Shown in pieces: positions 1 through 7,740 of a stretch of DNA of 64,000 nucleotides. The first letter of the stretch is position 1, and each line of letters starts with the position of its first letter. This DNA comes from an uncultured Prevotellaceae bacterium. GTDB lineage: Bacteria; Bacteroidota; Bacteroidia; Bacteroidales; Bacteroidaceae. Where the stretch lies: the NCBI GenBank assembly GCA_947169115.1, contig CAMVOK010000001.1, forward strand, positions 124,001 through 188,000, read 5' to 3'. The notes below the pieces were generated by a model, which worked only from the letters and a program-made list of their open reading frames with translations, ran no database searches and was not told the origin of the DNA. The translations under genes and the position numbers were made by a program.

Positions 1-529
1 CCTGATTGGCATTCTCCCCCAGCAGACCGTTTGAATAGAGGCGGAAGTTATCGATGCACACCCAGTTGCCCGTGCAATTCTTGGTCTTCAGACCAATTTC
101 GGCGGTGCCTTGCAGAACGGTGAAGGTTACGCTATAGTCGGCATTTGCGCTTATCTCCACCTCTTCGCTTCCGGCATAGATGAAGGCTCCCGTCTGCTGG
201 GCATCCTTGCCCTGCTGGATGTTCTGTGCCGTAACCGTCAGGGTGTATGTGCCCACGGGCAGACCCGTTAAGGTCTGTTTCATGCTTGTTGCGCTGCCCA
301 CCTTCGAGCCCTTGCTTACCCATTTTTCCATGAACACCATGCCGTCTTGTCCCTCGTAGTTCTTTGAGGTGTTGAACGTCATGCCCGCATTTTCCCAGCC
401 GGCAAATCGGGCTTCGAATCCAGGATTGTCGATGTACTTGCTGGTGACATCGGTTTGAGCCAGACACGTTGAAAGTTGGAAGTTGAAAGTTGAAACGATG
501 GCAATTGCCGTCAATACGATACGCTTCAT
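1..529 (-). CDS. Secreted carbohydrate-binding-like protein (5' part only)
   Basis: The gene runs off the left edge, so only about 176 N-terminal residues are present. It starts MKRIVLTAIAIV and has a signal peptide ending at CLAQ. The mature part begins TDVTSKYIDNPGFE and continues with GLPVGTYTLTV and a NWVCIDNFRLY segment. This pattern is seen in the beta-sandwich, carbohydrate-binding-like modules of large Bacteroidales secreted proteins; the 1223-residue protein at 53-56.7 kb contains similar stretches. The signal peptide is odd: its STFNFQLST segment is the translation of a GTTGAAAGTTGGAAG-type phrase repeat (about 469-498). The substrate cannot be inferred. Confidence 0.7.
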   Translation of the reverse strand, partial: MKRIVLTAIAIVSTFNFQLSTCLAQTDVTSKYIDNPGFEARFAGWENAGMTFNTSKNYEGQDGMVFMEKWVSKGSKVGSATSMKQTLTGLPVGTYTLTVTAQNIQQGKDAQQTGAFIYAGSEEVEISANADYSVTFTVLQGTAEIGLKTKNCTGNWVCIDNFRLYSNGLLGENANQ

Positions 530-560
530 GGCTAAATTCTTAATTCTTATTTCTTAATTC

Positions 561-1259
561 TTAATCTTTAATCAATCGTATAAACTCTTCCATGCCCTCG
601 CTTGCCCCCTTCATGATGTGGTTCAGGCGGTGGGTAGAGTTCCACTGTACGGGTTTGGGGTCGATGAGGTAGATGGGGCAGTCCTCGGGCACATAGTGTA
701 TGAGCCCTGCGGCCGGATAGACGTTGAGGCTGGTGCCGATGATAAGGTAGATGTCGGCCTTCGAGGAGAGCTCTGCGGCCCGTTCGATGTTGGGCACGGC
801 CTCGCCGAACCACACGATGAAGGGGCGGAGCTGACTGCCGTCCTTGGCCAGGTCTCCCATCTTCACCTCCAGATGGTCGGGAGGGAGCGTCTCTATGTAG
901 CGGGGATTGTTGGGGTCTCGGCTACTGCATACCTTCATCAGTTCGCCATGCAGGTGGCACACCTTTGTGGAGCCCGCCCTTTCGTGCAGGTTGTCCACGT
1001 TCTGGGTGATTATCTCTACGTTGAATTGACTTTCCAGGCTTGCCAGCAGCTCATGTCCCCGACAGGGTTTCACCTGTTGCAGTTCCCTTCGGCGGATGTT
1101 ATAGAACTCCGTCACCAGTTTCTGGTCGCGAGCCCACCCTTCGGGCGTAGCCACATCCTCCACGTTATAGGTATCCCACAACCCTCCGCTATCGCGGAAC
1201 GTGCTGATTCCACTCTCGGCACTCATGCCGGCACCGGTCAAAACCACGAGATTCTTCAT
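561..1259 (-). CDS. cobB: Sirtuin-type NAD-dependent protein deacylase (CobB-like)
   Basis: Predicted to remove acyl groups from lysines using NAD+. The 232-residue protein starts MKNLVVLTGAGMSAESGI (NAD-binding GAGxSAESGI). It continues with FRDSGGLW, TQNVDNLHERAG, the catalytic His104 in HLHGEL, and GTSLNVYPAA near the C-terminus. The start at 1259 is preferred because the family begins just before GAG and a -7 box lies 21 bp upstream; an open frame continues to 1502 but that part is translated repeat DNA. Only one cysteine (KVCSSRDP) is found where zinc-binding sirtuins have four, so the zinc ribbon is probably absent, as in some class III-like members. Confidence 0.9.
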   Translation of the reverse strand: MKNLVVLTGAGMSAESGISTFRDSGGLWDTYNVEDVATPEGWARDQKLVTEFYNIRRRELQQVKPCRGHELLASLESQFNVEIITQNVDNLHERAGSTKVCHLHGELMKVCSSRDPNNPRYIETLPPDHLEVKMGDLAKDGSQLRPFIVWFGEAVPNIERAAELSSKADIYLIIGTSLNVYPAAGLIHYVPEDCPIYLIDPKPVQWNSTHRLNHIMKGASEGMEEFIRLIKD

Positions 1260-1650
1260 AAAAAAGCCTTTAACACCTGCAAATATAACGAAAAAAAACG
1301 AAATCCCCTTCCTTTTTGCCATAAATGTGACGAACTCGGGGCTCGGAAGTTTAGAGGTTTCTCCCTTCTCTCTTCTCACTTTTAATTTCATTAAGGTTTC
1401 CTCCTCCCCAAGGAGGGCGTTTTGATGGGGATTCCCCTCCTTTTTGAAAGGAGGGGGCAGGGGTGGTTTAGACAGCCATAAAATAAAGAATTGGAGCATC
1501 ATACTTTCCCCCTTGACGCTACCACCCCTGCCTTTGTCACCGTCGCTATGCTCCCCAATTGCTCAAACACATAACTCGCAATTGCCTCCCCGGAGGAGGG
1601 GAGCAGAGGGCTTTCCCCCTCCCTTTAGGGAGGGCTGGGGTAGCCCCCCC
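1260..1650. repeat. Gene-free, repeat-rich gap between sirtuin and DUF5675 genes
   Basis: No gene is seen. The gap carries the sirtuin promoter at its left end, a CTTCTCTCTTCTCAC-type phrase, and two GC-rich palindromic modules. In these, CCCTCC and GGAGGG arms face each other (about 1393-1465 and 1585-1650). The same module recurs at 2535-2630, 39200-39235 and 39290-39315. Confidence 0.6.
1280..1287 (-). promoter_or_regulatory. -7 promoter box (TATATTTG) for the sirtuin gene
   Basis: The minus strand reads TATATTTG, matching the Bacteroidetes consensus TAnnTTTG, 21 bp upstream of the chosen start at 1259. Confidence 0.5.
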
Positions 1651-2118
1651 TTACACCACCGTCAGATACACCGCTTCGTCCCTGTCCTTGGCCTCAACGA
1701 TGAGTTGCTTCACGCGCTGGAGGCAGATGCGGCTGTCCAGCAGTTCGCCCACACGGCGGTTCTCGCCAACGAGGATGCAGCCCTCTGTGTCGTGGGTGGT
1801 GTTGCCCGCGTGTATGCGGATGCCCTGCCACTGGCGGTTGAAGTCGGGGCCACCCAAGAGTATGGGCAACCATTGTTTGAACTTCGGACTCCACGAGATG
1901 ACCACGGCGTAGCGGCCTTCGGGAATGGCCGACCGCCCCTTTATCTTTCTCTGTCCGTGGGCGTAGTCGCGCCATGTGGGTTCCAGGGTGTCGCAGATGA
2001 GCTCGTTGCACGCCGAGGATGCGGAGGAAGGTGGAGTGTCGGAAGACTCGTTACTAACATACAGATGCCCTATGGTATAGGTCTTCTTCTTTGCTATTCT
2101 TTTCAGTATCAGTTCCAT
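1651..2118 (-). CDS. DUF5675 family protein
   Basis: A 155-residue protein without a signal peptide. The core reads TLEPTWRD, then IPEGRYAVVISWSPKF, then GIRIHAGNTTHDTEGCILVG. The last segment (conserved His and Cys in an HAGN...GC arrangement) is the recognisable part of DUF5675, a Bacteroidetes/phage-associated family thought to resemble L,D-transpeptidase or peptidase folds. In Bacteroidales such cell-wall enzymes often sit with an HU-like protein and a smalltalk peptide, and both follow here at 2.8-3.9 kb on the other strand. Family assignment is fairly sure; the biochemical activity is not. Confidence 0.8.
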   Translation of the reverse strand: MELILKRIAKKKTYTIGHLYVSNESSDTPPSSASSACNELICDTLEPTWRDYAHGQRKIKGRSAIPEGRYAVVISWSPKFKQWLPILLGGPDFNRQWQGIRIHAGNTTHDTEGCILVGENRRVGELLDSRICLQRVKQLIVEAKDRDEAVYLTVV

Positions 2119-2840
2119 AGTGTTTTAATTACGAATTACGAGTTACGAATTAGGAATTACGATTATTATGCATTCTTGCCCCGCTACGCTCTGCAAGCCA
2201 GCAAGCTGGAGCGATGCATTATGAATTATGAATTAAGAAAGGTGCTTAATGTCACAAAGTCACAAAGTCACAAAATCCACCATGCTGAAAATCGGGCCTT
2301 ATCGTGCTGAAAACGGGGCCTTATCGATAGGCATTTTTTGGCTTCCTCCCCGTTTCTTTGTAACTTTGTACTATCAAATGATAGCGCGAGTGAAGGCTGC
2401 GGCTCAGCATAGCCCGGGCAAGCCGGCTCTGCATTCACCTTGCACTTCACTTGATATGCATTCCAAGGGACGAAGCGTACCGACGTTGGTCGCGACACGT
2501 TAGTAAGGCTCCCACCCACGGAATATAAAGGCCCACCCCGTCCCTCTCTGGGGAGGGGAGCCTCAGTTAAAAATTAAAGTGAGAAGTGAGAAGCCTCACC
2601 CCCAACCCCTCTCCGAAGGGCGAGGGGAGTGGTTACTACTAATATTGACAAGTTACAAAAGTGACCTCTCTCTTCTCTCTTCTAAACCTCTAAACTTCTA
2701 AACTACTAAACTACTAAACCTCTAAACCTCTAAACTTCTAAACTACTAAACCTCTAAACTTCTAAACTACTAAACCTCTAAACTTCTAAATTACTAAACT
2801 ACTAAACCTCTAAATTTCTAAACCTCTAAAATCTAAAACT
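2119..2840. repeat. 722-bp gene-free, repeat-filled region
   Basis: No credible gene is seen. In order it holds: a TTACGAATTACGAG phrase; a module CTTGCCCCGCTACGCTCTGC; a TTATGAATTATGAA phrase; CACAAAGT triplication; two imperfect copies of a unit containing TGCTGAAAA and GGGCCTTATCG (about 2282-2327); a GTAACTTTG promoter-like box (about 2358); two GC-rich palindromic modules (2535-2565 and 2595-2630); and a long CTAAAC array. Confidence 0.65.
2681..2838. repeat. CTAAACTT/CTAAACCT phrase repeat array
   Basis: About 158 bp of consecutive variants of CTAAACTTCTAAAC, CTAAACCT and CTAAACTA, ending two bases before the ATG of the HU-like gene at 2841. The array therefore occupies the position of that gene's promoter and leader. 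The reverse-complement family recurs at about 39845-39945. Confidence 0.85.
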
Positions 2841-3386
2841 ATGGCAAACAAAACTATCGGGAGTATTCCCTATAGCCTCGCCCTCCGTGTGTGCAACCCC
2901 TCAGAGAGCGATATCGAGAAGAAAATCTTCGCCTCGGCACAGAGCCGCGAAACCATTGGCCTCCGCCTACTGGCCGCCCACATGCGTCAGCACGGTAGCA
3001 CCTACTCCGTGGGTACCCTCGTCGGCGTATTGTCCGATGCCGTGGAGTGCATTGTAGAACTTCTGAAGTCGGGCTACAGCGTTGACCTCGAAGGCCTGGC
3101 ACGCTTCTACGTCACCCTGAACAGCACAGGCGTAGGCAAAGTGGAAGATTTTTCCACCAGTCTCATCAAGCAGGTGAATATCCGCGCCGACATAGCAGAC
3201 ACGGCCACCGCTGAGCTGAACTCCGACGTAGAGTTCGAGTACGCCATGACGCGCGAGGAACAGGCCAAGGCCAAGAAGGCCGCAAAGGCTGCTCTGCCCT
3301 CCGCACCCGAAGACGAGGGTGACGATGACGGGAACGAAAACGGTAACGAAAACGGCGGCGGCAACGGCGGAGAAATCACGGAGTAG
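2841..3386 (+). CDS. HU-like DNA-binding protein with acidic Asn/Gly tail
   Basis: A 181-residue protein whose first 130 residues fit the Bacteroidetes HU-like/HU-CCDC81-type domain: MANKTIGSIPYSLALRV, an ETIGLRLLAAHMRQHGSTYSVG segment split by predicted helices, then GYSVDLEGLARFYVTL. The C-terminus is a Lys/Ala stretch followed by an Asp/Glu/Asn/Gly tail (EDEGDDDGNENGNEN). Bacteroidales proteins of this type usually lie directly before a smalltalk peptide and near polysaccharide loci. The same is true here, with the peptide at 3737 and the glycan operon starting at 8515. Likely nucleoid-associated or regulatory; the target is unknown. Confidence 0.8.
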   Translation: MANKTIGSIPYSLALRVCNPSESDIEKKIFASAQSRETIGLRLLAAHMRQHGSTYSVGTLVGVLSDAVECIVELLKSGYSVDLEGLARFYVTLNSTGVGKVEDFSTSLIKQVNIRADIADTATAELNSDVEFEYAMTREEQAKAKKAAKAALPSAPEDEGDDDGNENGNENGGGNGGEITE

Positions 3387-3460
3387 AGCATTGAGGCCCT
3401 CCCCGGGCCTCAAGTTCAAAGTGATGTGAGAGGAGAGAAGAGAGAGGGAAGAGAGAGGTC

Positions 3461-3667
3461 ACTTTTGCAACTTGTCATCCAGTCTAATACATTACTCATC
3501 TTGCCCGCTTCGCTCTGCAAGCGTAGGCCAAGGCAGTCCGGTTTTTCACTTTTGCGGCTTGTCATCCAGTCTAATACATTACTCATCTTGCCTGCTTCGC
3601 TCTGCAAGCGTAGGCCAAGGCAGTCCGGTTTTTCACTTTTGCGGCTTGTCATCCAGTCTAATACATT
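3461..3667. repeat. 87-bp tandem repeat, 2.4 copies
   Basis: Copies begin with ACTTTTGC at 3461, 3548 and 3635, an exact 87-bp period. Each full unit contains CTTGTCATCCAGTCTAATAC, a CTTCGCTCTGCAAGCG hairpin-like module and a GGCAGTCCGG end. The third copy breaks off after about 33 bp into a CTCTCC phrase repeat. It fills the gap between the HU-like gene and the smalltalk gene. Confidence 0.95.
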
Positions 3668-3736
3668 CCTCTCTCCTCTTTCCTCTCTCCTCTCTCCTCT
3701 CTCCTCTAAATCCCTAAACCTCTAAACCTCCAGATT

Positions 3737-3856
3737 ATGAGCAAAGAAACGAAGAAACAAATTTGGAAATTCGCCTGGAAACTGCTGACCGCACTCCTGG
3801 CTGCATTTGGCGGCGCACAGGCCGTAAGTGCCTCCGTGGCAATCGGCTGGCTCTGA
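3737..3856 (+). CDS. smalltalk-type small protein
   Basis: A 39-residue ORF starting MSKETKKQIWKFAWKLL and ending SVAIGWL. It has a charged N-terminus, then a hydrophobic helix rich in Ala and Gly (LLTALLAAFGGAQAVSAS). Length, the MSKxTxK start and the location directly behind an HU-like gene match the Bacteroidetes smalltalk protein family, whose function is unknown. It is followed by a strong terminator, which supports it being expressed. Confidence 0.75.
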   Translation: MSKETKKQIWKFAWKLLTALLAAFGGAQAVSASVAIGWL

Positions 3857-3874
3857 GAAGCCTAAAAGCCCTTG

Positions 3875-3922
3875 ACGGACGGGGAGACCACACACGCGGG
3901 TGGCCTCCTCGTTTCCGTTTTT
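3875..3922 (+). terminator. Rho-independent terminator after the smalltalk gene
   Basis: A GC-rich hairpin formed by GGGGAGACCAC and GTGGCCTCCTC, flanked by ACGGA and TCCGT arms and followed by TTTTT. Confidence 0.8.
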
Positions 3923-3989
3923 ACAATAAACAAGTTGGGTGATACCCCAATGACAGGGGGATATGTGTGGCGAAGTGTGTGTGGACGGG

Positions 3990-4913
3990 TTACTCGGCCT
4001 CGTCCGTCTGGCTGAAGGCTTGTGCCTCGGCCTGTTCGATGATGCTTTCGCGCGTTTGTTTGGCGGTGCGGGTCTCTTCTTGTGTCTCGCCGTTTGTCAG
4101 GGTTTGTTTCTCCTCCGTGCTGAGTGGTGTAATGTCGTCGTAGCGTTCCATCTGTAGTTCCTTGGGGGCAGTGAGACCGATGACAAACTCGCGGTCCTTC
4201 TTTATCTTTTCGAGAGCCTCACGGGCGGCTGCCTGCTGGCTTTCCTTCTTCGAGTAGCCCTTTCCGGTGCCGCATACGGTGTCGGCGATGCTTACCCGGC
4301 AGAGGAAGACGGGAGTGGCCTCGTTCTCCTTGCCCTGCTCGACGTTGAACTCTATGTCGATGCGTTGCTTCTGTCCCCATTCGATGAGTTTGCTCTTGTG
4401 GTTCACCTCGCGCGAGGCTTTTTCGATGTTGACCAGTTGGTCCATGATTTTCTCCTTCACGAAGCGCACGCAATGGCCGTATCCGCGGTCGATGTAGATG
4501 GCACCCACAAGGGCCTCGAAGGCATTGCCGTTGACGTAGTTGTTGTGGGTCTGTTGCTTGAAGTTCGAGATGATGAAGCGGTCGAGGCCTGTGTCCTTGG
4601 CCAGTTTGTTGAGCGACTGGCGGCGGACAATGTTGCTACGGGTGTTGGTGAGGAATCCCTCGGGTTTCTTGGGGAACTGCTTAAATACGATGTGTGCCAC
4701 CACGGCATCCAGTATGGCATCGCCCAGAAACTCCAGGCGTTCGTTGTTGATGCGTTTCCCCTCTTCCCTGATGGCCATGGACTTGTGGCGCATGGCTACC
4801 TTGTAGGGGTGTATGTCATGAGGGTAGAAGCCCAGTATCTGATGGAAAGAACGATAAAGCTCCCTATCCTTGAGGAAGGGGAGCCTTATCTTTGTTAGGA
4901 GGTCTGTCAACAT
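3990..4913 (-). CDS. rnc: Ribonuclease III
   Basis: Cleaves double-stranded RNA in rRNA and mRNA processing. The 307-residue protein has the RNase III signature NERLEFLGDA at residues 57-66, with metal-binding acidic residues, and a second acidic block in GNAFEALVGAIYIDRG. A double-stranded-RNA-binding domain follows at about 172-242 (KSKLIEWGQKQRID...GKGYSKKESQQAAA). The last 60 residues are a Glu/Thr/Gln-rich tail beyond the usual end of about 230-250 residues. It is the third gene of an acpP-fabF-rnc operon, a conserved arrangement. Confidence 0.96.
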   Translation of the reverse strand: MLTDLLTKIRLPFLKDRELYRSFHQILGFYPHDIHPYKVAMRHKSMAIREEGKRINNERLEFLGDAILDAVVAHIVFKQFPKKPEGFLTNTRSNIVRRQSLNKLAKDTGLDRFIISNFKQQTHNNYVNGNAFEALVGAIYIDRGYGHCVRFVKEKIMDQLVNIEKASREVNHKSKLIEWGQKQRIDIEFNVEQGKENEATPVFLCRVSIADTVCGTGKGYSKKESQQAAAREALEKIKKDREFVIGLTAPKELQMERYDDITPLSTEEKQTLTNGETQEETRTAKQTRESIIEQAEAQAFSQTDEAE

Positions 4914-4939
4914 TGTTGAATGTTAAATGTCAAATGGCA

Positions 4940-6205
4940 TCAATCGACGTATTTTTTGAAGATGGCACATGCGTTGTGACCACCAAAACCGAAGGTGTTG
5001 CTCAGTGCGGCACGCACGGTGCGCTGCTGGGCCTTGTTGAAGGTGAAGTTCAGACGGTAGTCGATTTCGGGGTCTTCGTCACCCTCCTCATGGTTGATGG
5101 TGGGGGGCACGATGTCGTTCTCCACGCTCAATACGCTGAACATGGCCTCGATGGCACCGGCTGCGCCCAACAGGTGACCCGTCATGGACTTTGTCGAGCT
5201 GATGTTCAGTTCGTAGGCATGTTCGCCGAAGACGTCCTTGATGGCCTTCACCTCGGAGATGTCACCCACGGGAGTGGATGTGCCGTGTACGTTGATGTAG
5301 TCGATTTCCTCGGGCTTCATCTCTGCATCTTCCAGGGCGTTCTTCATCACCAGTTTGGCACCCAGGCCCTCGGGATGAGAGGCCGTGATGTGGTGGGCGT
5401 CGGCACTCATGCCGCAACCTGCCACCTCGGCATAGATGTGGGCACCGCGAGCCTTGGCGTGTTCCAGTTCTTCCAGAATCAGCACGGCGCTACCTTCTGC
5501 CATGACGAAACCGTCGCGACTGGCACTGAAGGGACGACTGGCCTTTTCGGGTTCCTCGTTGCGGGTGGAGAGGGCGTGCATGGCGTTGAATCCGCCCACG
5601 CCACCGGGATAGATGGCTGCCTCGCTACCACCGCTCACCATTACCTCGGCCTTGCCCAGACGAATCAGGTTGAAGGCATCGGCCAGGGCGTTGGTGCTGC
5701 TGGCGCATGCGCTAGAGGTGATGTAGTTGGGGCCATGGAAACCATACTTCATACTGATTTGTCCGGCGGCGATGTCGGCAATCATCTTCGGGATGAAGAA
5801 GGGGCTGTATTTGGGACCCAGTGTCTCGTGGGTGCGCTCGTAGTTCCATTCCTCTTCCTCGAAAGTGTGCATGCCACCGATGCCGATGCCAAGAACCACG
5901 CCTACGCGGTTGAGGTCGGTCTGTTCCAAGTCCAGTTTGCTGTTGTCAACGGCCATCTGTGCGGCGGCCATGGCATACTGGCAGTAGGGGTCCATCTTGC
6001 GGGCCTCCTTACGGTCGATGAAGAGGGTGGGGTCGAAGTCCTTCACTTCACAGGCAAAGGTGGTCTTGAACCCGGTTGTATCAAAATGGGTAATTGGGGC
6101 AGCACCGCTCTTGCCGGCCAACACGTTCTTCCAGGTTTCTTCTGCGGTATTGCCCAACGGGGTAACGGCACCGATACCTGTTACAACTACTCTTTTTAAT
6201 TCCAT
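4940..6205 (-). CDS. fabF: 3-oxoacyl-[acyl-carrier-protein] synthase II
   Basis: Condenses malonyl-ACP with acyl-ACP to elongate fatty acids. The 421-residue protein is of normal family length and carries the Cys-His-His triad: Cys167 in SSACASS, His in NVHGTSTPVGD, and His in KSMTGHLLGAAGA. The C-terminus has NTFGFGGHNA. The start MELKRVVVTGIGAVTPLG is typical. It lies downstream of acpP, its substrate carrier, and 26 bp before rnc. Confidence 0.97.
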   Translation of the reverse strand: MELKRVVVTGIGAVTPLGNTAEETWKNVLAGKSGAAPITHFDTTGFKTTFACEVKDFDPTLFIDRKEARKMDPYCQYAMAAAQMAVDNSKLDLEQTDLNRVGVVLGIGIGGMHTFEEEEWNYERTHETLGPKYSPFFIPKMIADIAAGQISMKYGFHGPNYITSSACASSTNALADAFNLIRLGKAEVMVSGGSEAAIYPGGVGGFNAMHALSTRNEEPEKASRPFSASRDGFVMAEGSAVLILEELEHAKARGAHIYAEVAGCGMSADAHHITASHPEGLGAKLVMKNALEDAEMKPEEIDYINVHGTSTPVGDISEVKAIKDVFGEHAYELNISSTKSMTGHLLGAAGAIEAMFSVLSVENDIVPPTINHEEGDEDPEIDYRLNFTFNKAQQRTVRAALSNTFGFGGHNACAIFKKYVD

Positions 6206-6226
6206 AATCTTAAATTAAGGGAAAAA

Positions 6227-6361
6227 AAGGGAAGTTAAGGAGGAGTTATCGGCCTTTCAGACCGTGGGAGTAAAAGGGACGATAGTCTTGTAACGTGAGA
6301 TTGCTCTCAGGGAAAATGTATCGTCCCTTTAACTTCCCTTTAACTCCCCTTTAACTTCCCT
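6227..6361. promoter_or_regulatory. Large imperfect hairpin between acpP and fabF
   Basis: AAAGGGACGATA (6273-6284) and TATCGTCCCTTT (6319-6330) are perfect complements around a 34-base loop. Outside them, an AAGGGAAGTTAA-type stretch (about 6227-6250) can pair with TTAACTTCCCTT-type repeats (about 6331-6361), extending the stem. A processing site or partial attenuator that sets the ACP to FabF ratio is plausible but inferred. Confidence 0.55.
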
Positions 6362-6380
6362 TCAATTCTTTTCTTTTTGC

Positions 6381-6617
6381 TTAGGCTTGAGCCTCTTCGA
6401 TAAACTTGATAGCGTCGCCAACGGTAGCAATCTTCTCAGCTGCATCGTCGGGGATGGTGATGTTGAAAGCCTTCTCCAGCTCCATGATGAGCTCTACGGT
6501 GTCCAGAGAGTCAGCACCCAGGTCCTGAGTGAAGTTTGCGCTCTCTACTACTTCGCTTTCGTCAACTCCCAGTTTATCAACAATAATAGCCTTAACTTTT
6601 GCTTCAATTTCTGCCAT
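6381..6617 (-). CDS. acpP: Acyl carrier protein
   Basis: A 78-residue acidic protein that carries growing fatty acids on 4'-phosphopantetheine. The attachment serine is Ser37 in [13 protein letters not shown], preceded by ANFTQDL. The length is standard. It is the first gene of the acpP-fabF-rnc operon and has its own -7 box at 6670-6677. Confidence 0.97.
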   Translation of the reverse strand: MAEIEAKVKAIIVDKLGVDESEVVESANFTQDLGADSLDTVELIMELEKAFNITIPDDAAEKIATVGDAIKFIEEAQA

Positions 6618-6669
6618 AATGGTAATTTTTAGTTATTTAGATAATGTTTACGATTCTTTAAATCGAGTG

Positions 6670-6677
6670 CAAAGTTA
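6670..6677 (-). promoter_or_regulatory. -7 promoter box (TAACTTTG) for acpP
   Basis: The minus strand reads TAACTTTG, an exact TAnnTTTG match, 53 bp upstream of the acpP start. Confidence 0.6.
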
Positions 6678-6753
6678 CTACTTCTTGCCCGAATTACCAA
6701 ATAAATTGTTAAAAAACACACCCTTTTTGCACACTTAGTATGTCTGTGTGCAA

Positions 6754-7740
6754 CTATTCGCGACGTATAGGATAGTGCCCGCGTTGGTATTCGAAGCCGG
6801 ATGGATTCTCCTTTAGTCGCTCGCTATCGTCCATGGGATTGTAGTTGCGTGGTCCTTCGGGAGGTTGTATGTCGAATTGCTCGTTCCTCCCCATCCAATG
6901 CGCCAATGCTTCCAGTGCCATGCGTGTGGCATTGGCCTTTCCGTCGGCCGAATAACCGGCAATGTGCGGGGTGCCGATAAAGGTTTTCCGGAGCAGCTGA
7001 AGGTTGATGTCGGGTTCGCTCTCCCATGTGTCGATGATGGCTGCCCCGATGTGTCCTCTGTCAAGAGCCTGCATGAGGGCACTCTCGTTAACCACGCCTC
7101 CCCGGGCGGCATTTATGAGGATGGTGCCTCGTTTCAGGCGGCTGATGAAGGCTTCGTCAACCAAGTGATAGGTGGGGTAGGGACCACCGTGGGTGAGTGG
7201 GGTGTGTAGGGTGATGATGTTGCAGGAGGTTTGTAGGGTTTCTAGTTCTCCTAGTTTTCCTAGTTCCTCTAGTTTTCCTAGTTTATCCTTCAGTGGGGGG
7301 TCGTTGAGGATGATGCTTCCCACGTGTGGGCTTAGTGCTTTGCAGACGGCCTTGCCCACATGTCCATACCCGATGATACCCAGTGTGGCATCTTTAAGAC
7401 GGACGAGCCCTTGTTGCTCAGCTTCGAACAGGCTATTCCGGACATACTGGGCTACGCTGGTGGCATTGCATCCCGGGCAATTGGTCCATTGTATGCCAGC
7501 CTCGTGCAGGTATTCGGTGTCCAGATGGTCGTAGCCGATGGTGGCCGTGGCTATGAACCTAACCTTACTCCCTTCCAACAGCTGACGGTTGCACTGGGTG
7601 CGGGTGCGTATGACAAGTGCGTCGGCATCGCGCACCTCGTCGGGCCCAATGCTATTGCCGGGCAGATATACGACTTCGTCAGCCAACCGCTCTGCCTGGC
7701 CTTGTATGTATGGGATTTTATCGTCGATGATGATTTTCAT
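6754..7740 (-). CDS. pdxB: Erythronate-4-phosphate dehydrogenase
   Basis: Oxidises 4-phosphoerythronate in the DXP-dependent route to pyridoxal phosphate. The 328-residue protein is a D-2-hydroxyacid dehydrogenase. It has the Rossmann motif GIIGYGHVGKAV, the catalytic Arg in NAARGGVVNE, the Glu in TWESEPD and the His in GTPHIAGYSADGK. PdxB-specific features are the short N-terminus MKIIIDDKIPYIQG and YLPG. The segment LGKLEELGKLGELETLQ between the NAD-binding strand and LHTPLT is translated from a CTAGTTTTCCTAGTT phrase repeat (about 7236-7295). Its ATG overlaps the stop of the upstream HAD gene (ATGA). Confidence 0.92.
   Translation of the reverse strand: MKIIIDDKIPYIQGQAERLADEVVYLPGNSIGPDEVRDADALVIRTRTQCNRQLLEGSKVRFIATATIGYDHLDTEYLHEAGIQWTNCPGCNATSVAQYVRNSLFEAEQQGLVRLKDATLGIIGYGHVGKAVCKALSPHVGSIILNDPPLKDKLGKLEELGKLGELETLQTSCNIITLHTPLTHGGPYPTYHLVDEAFISRLKRGTILINAARGGVVNESALMQALDRGHIGAAIIDTWESEPDINLQLLRKTFIGTPHIAGYSADGKANATRMALEALAHWMGRNEQFDIQPPEGPRNYNPMDDSERLKENPSGFEYQRGHYPIRRE

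Noticed and set aside
1260..1502. Extension of the sirtuin frame to 1502
   Set aside because: The extra 81 residues translate phrase repeats (LSKPPLPPPFKKEG and similar) and lie upstream of the -7 box; the family starts at 1259.
2280..2400. A promoter and small gene at the GTAACTTTG box near 2358
   Set aside because: The downstream frame (2249-2503) has no family resemblance and is crossed by repeat modules.
4892..6199. 435-residue plus-strand ORF over fabF
   Set aside because: Antisense shadow of fabF, rich in Gly and Val without any motif.
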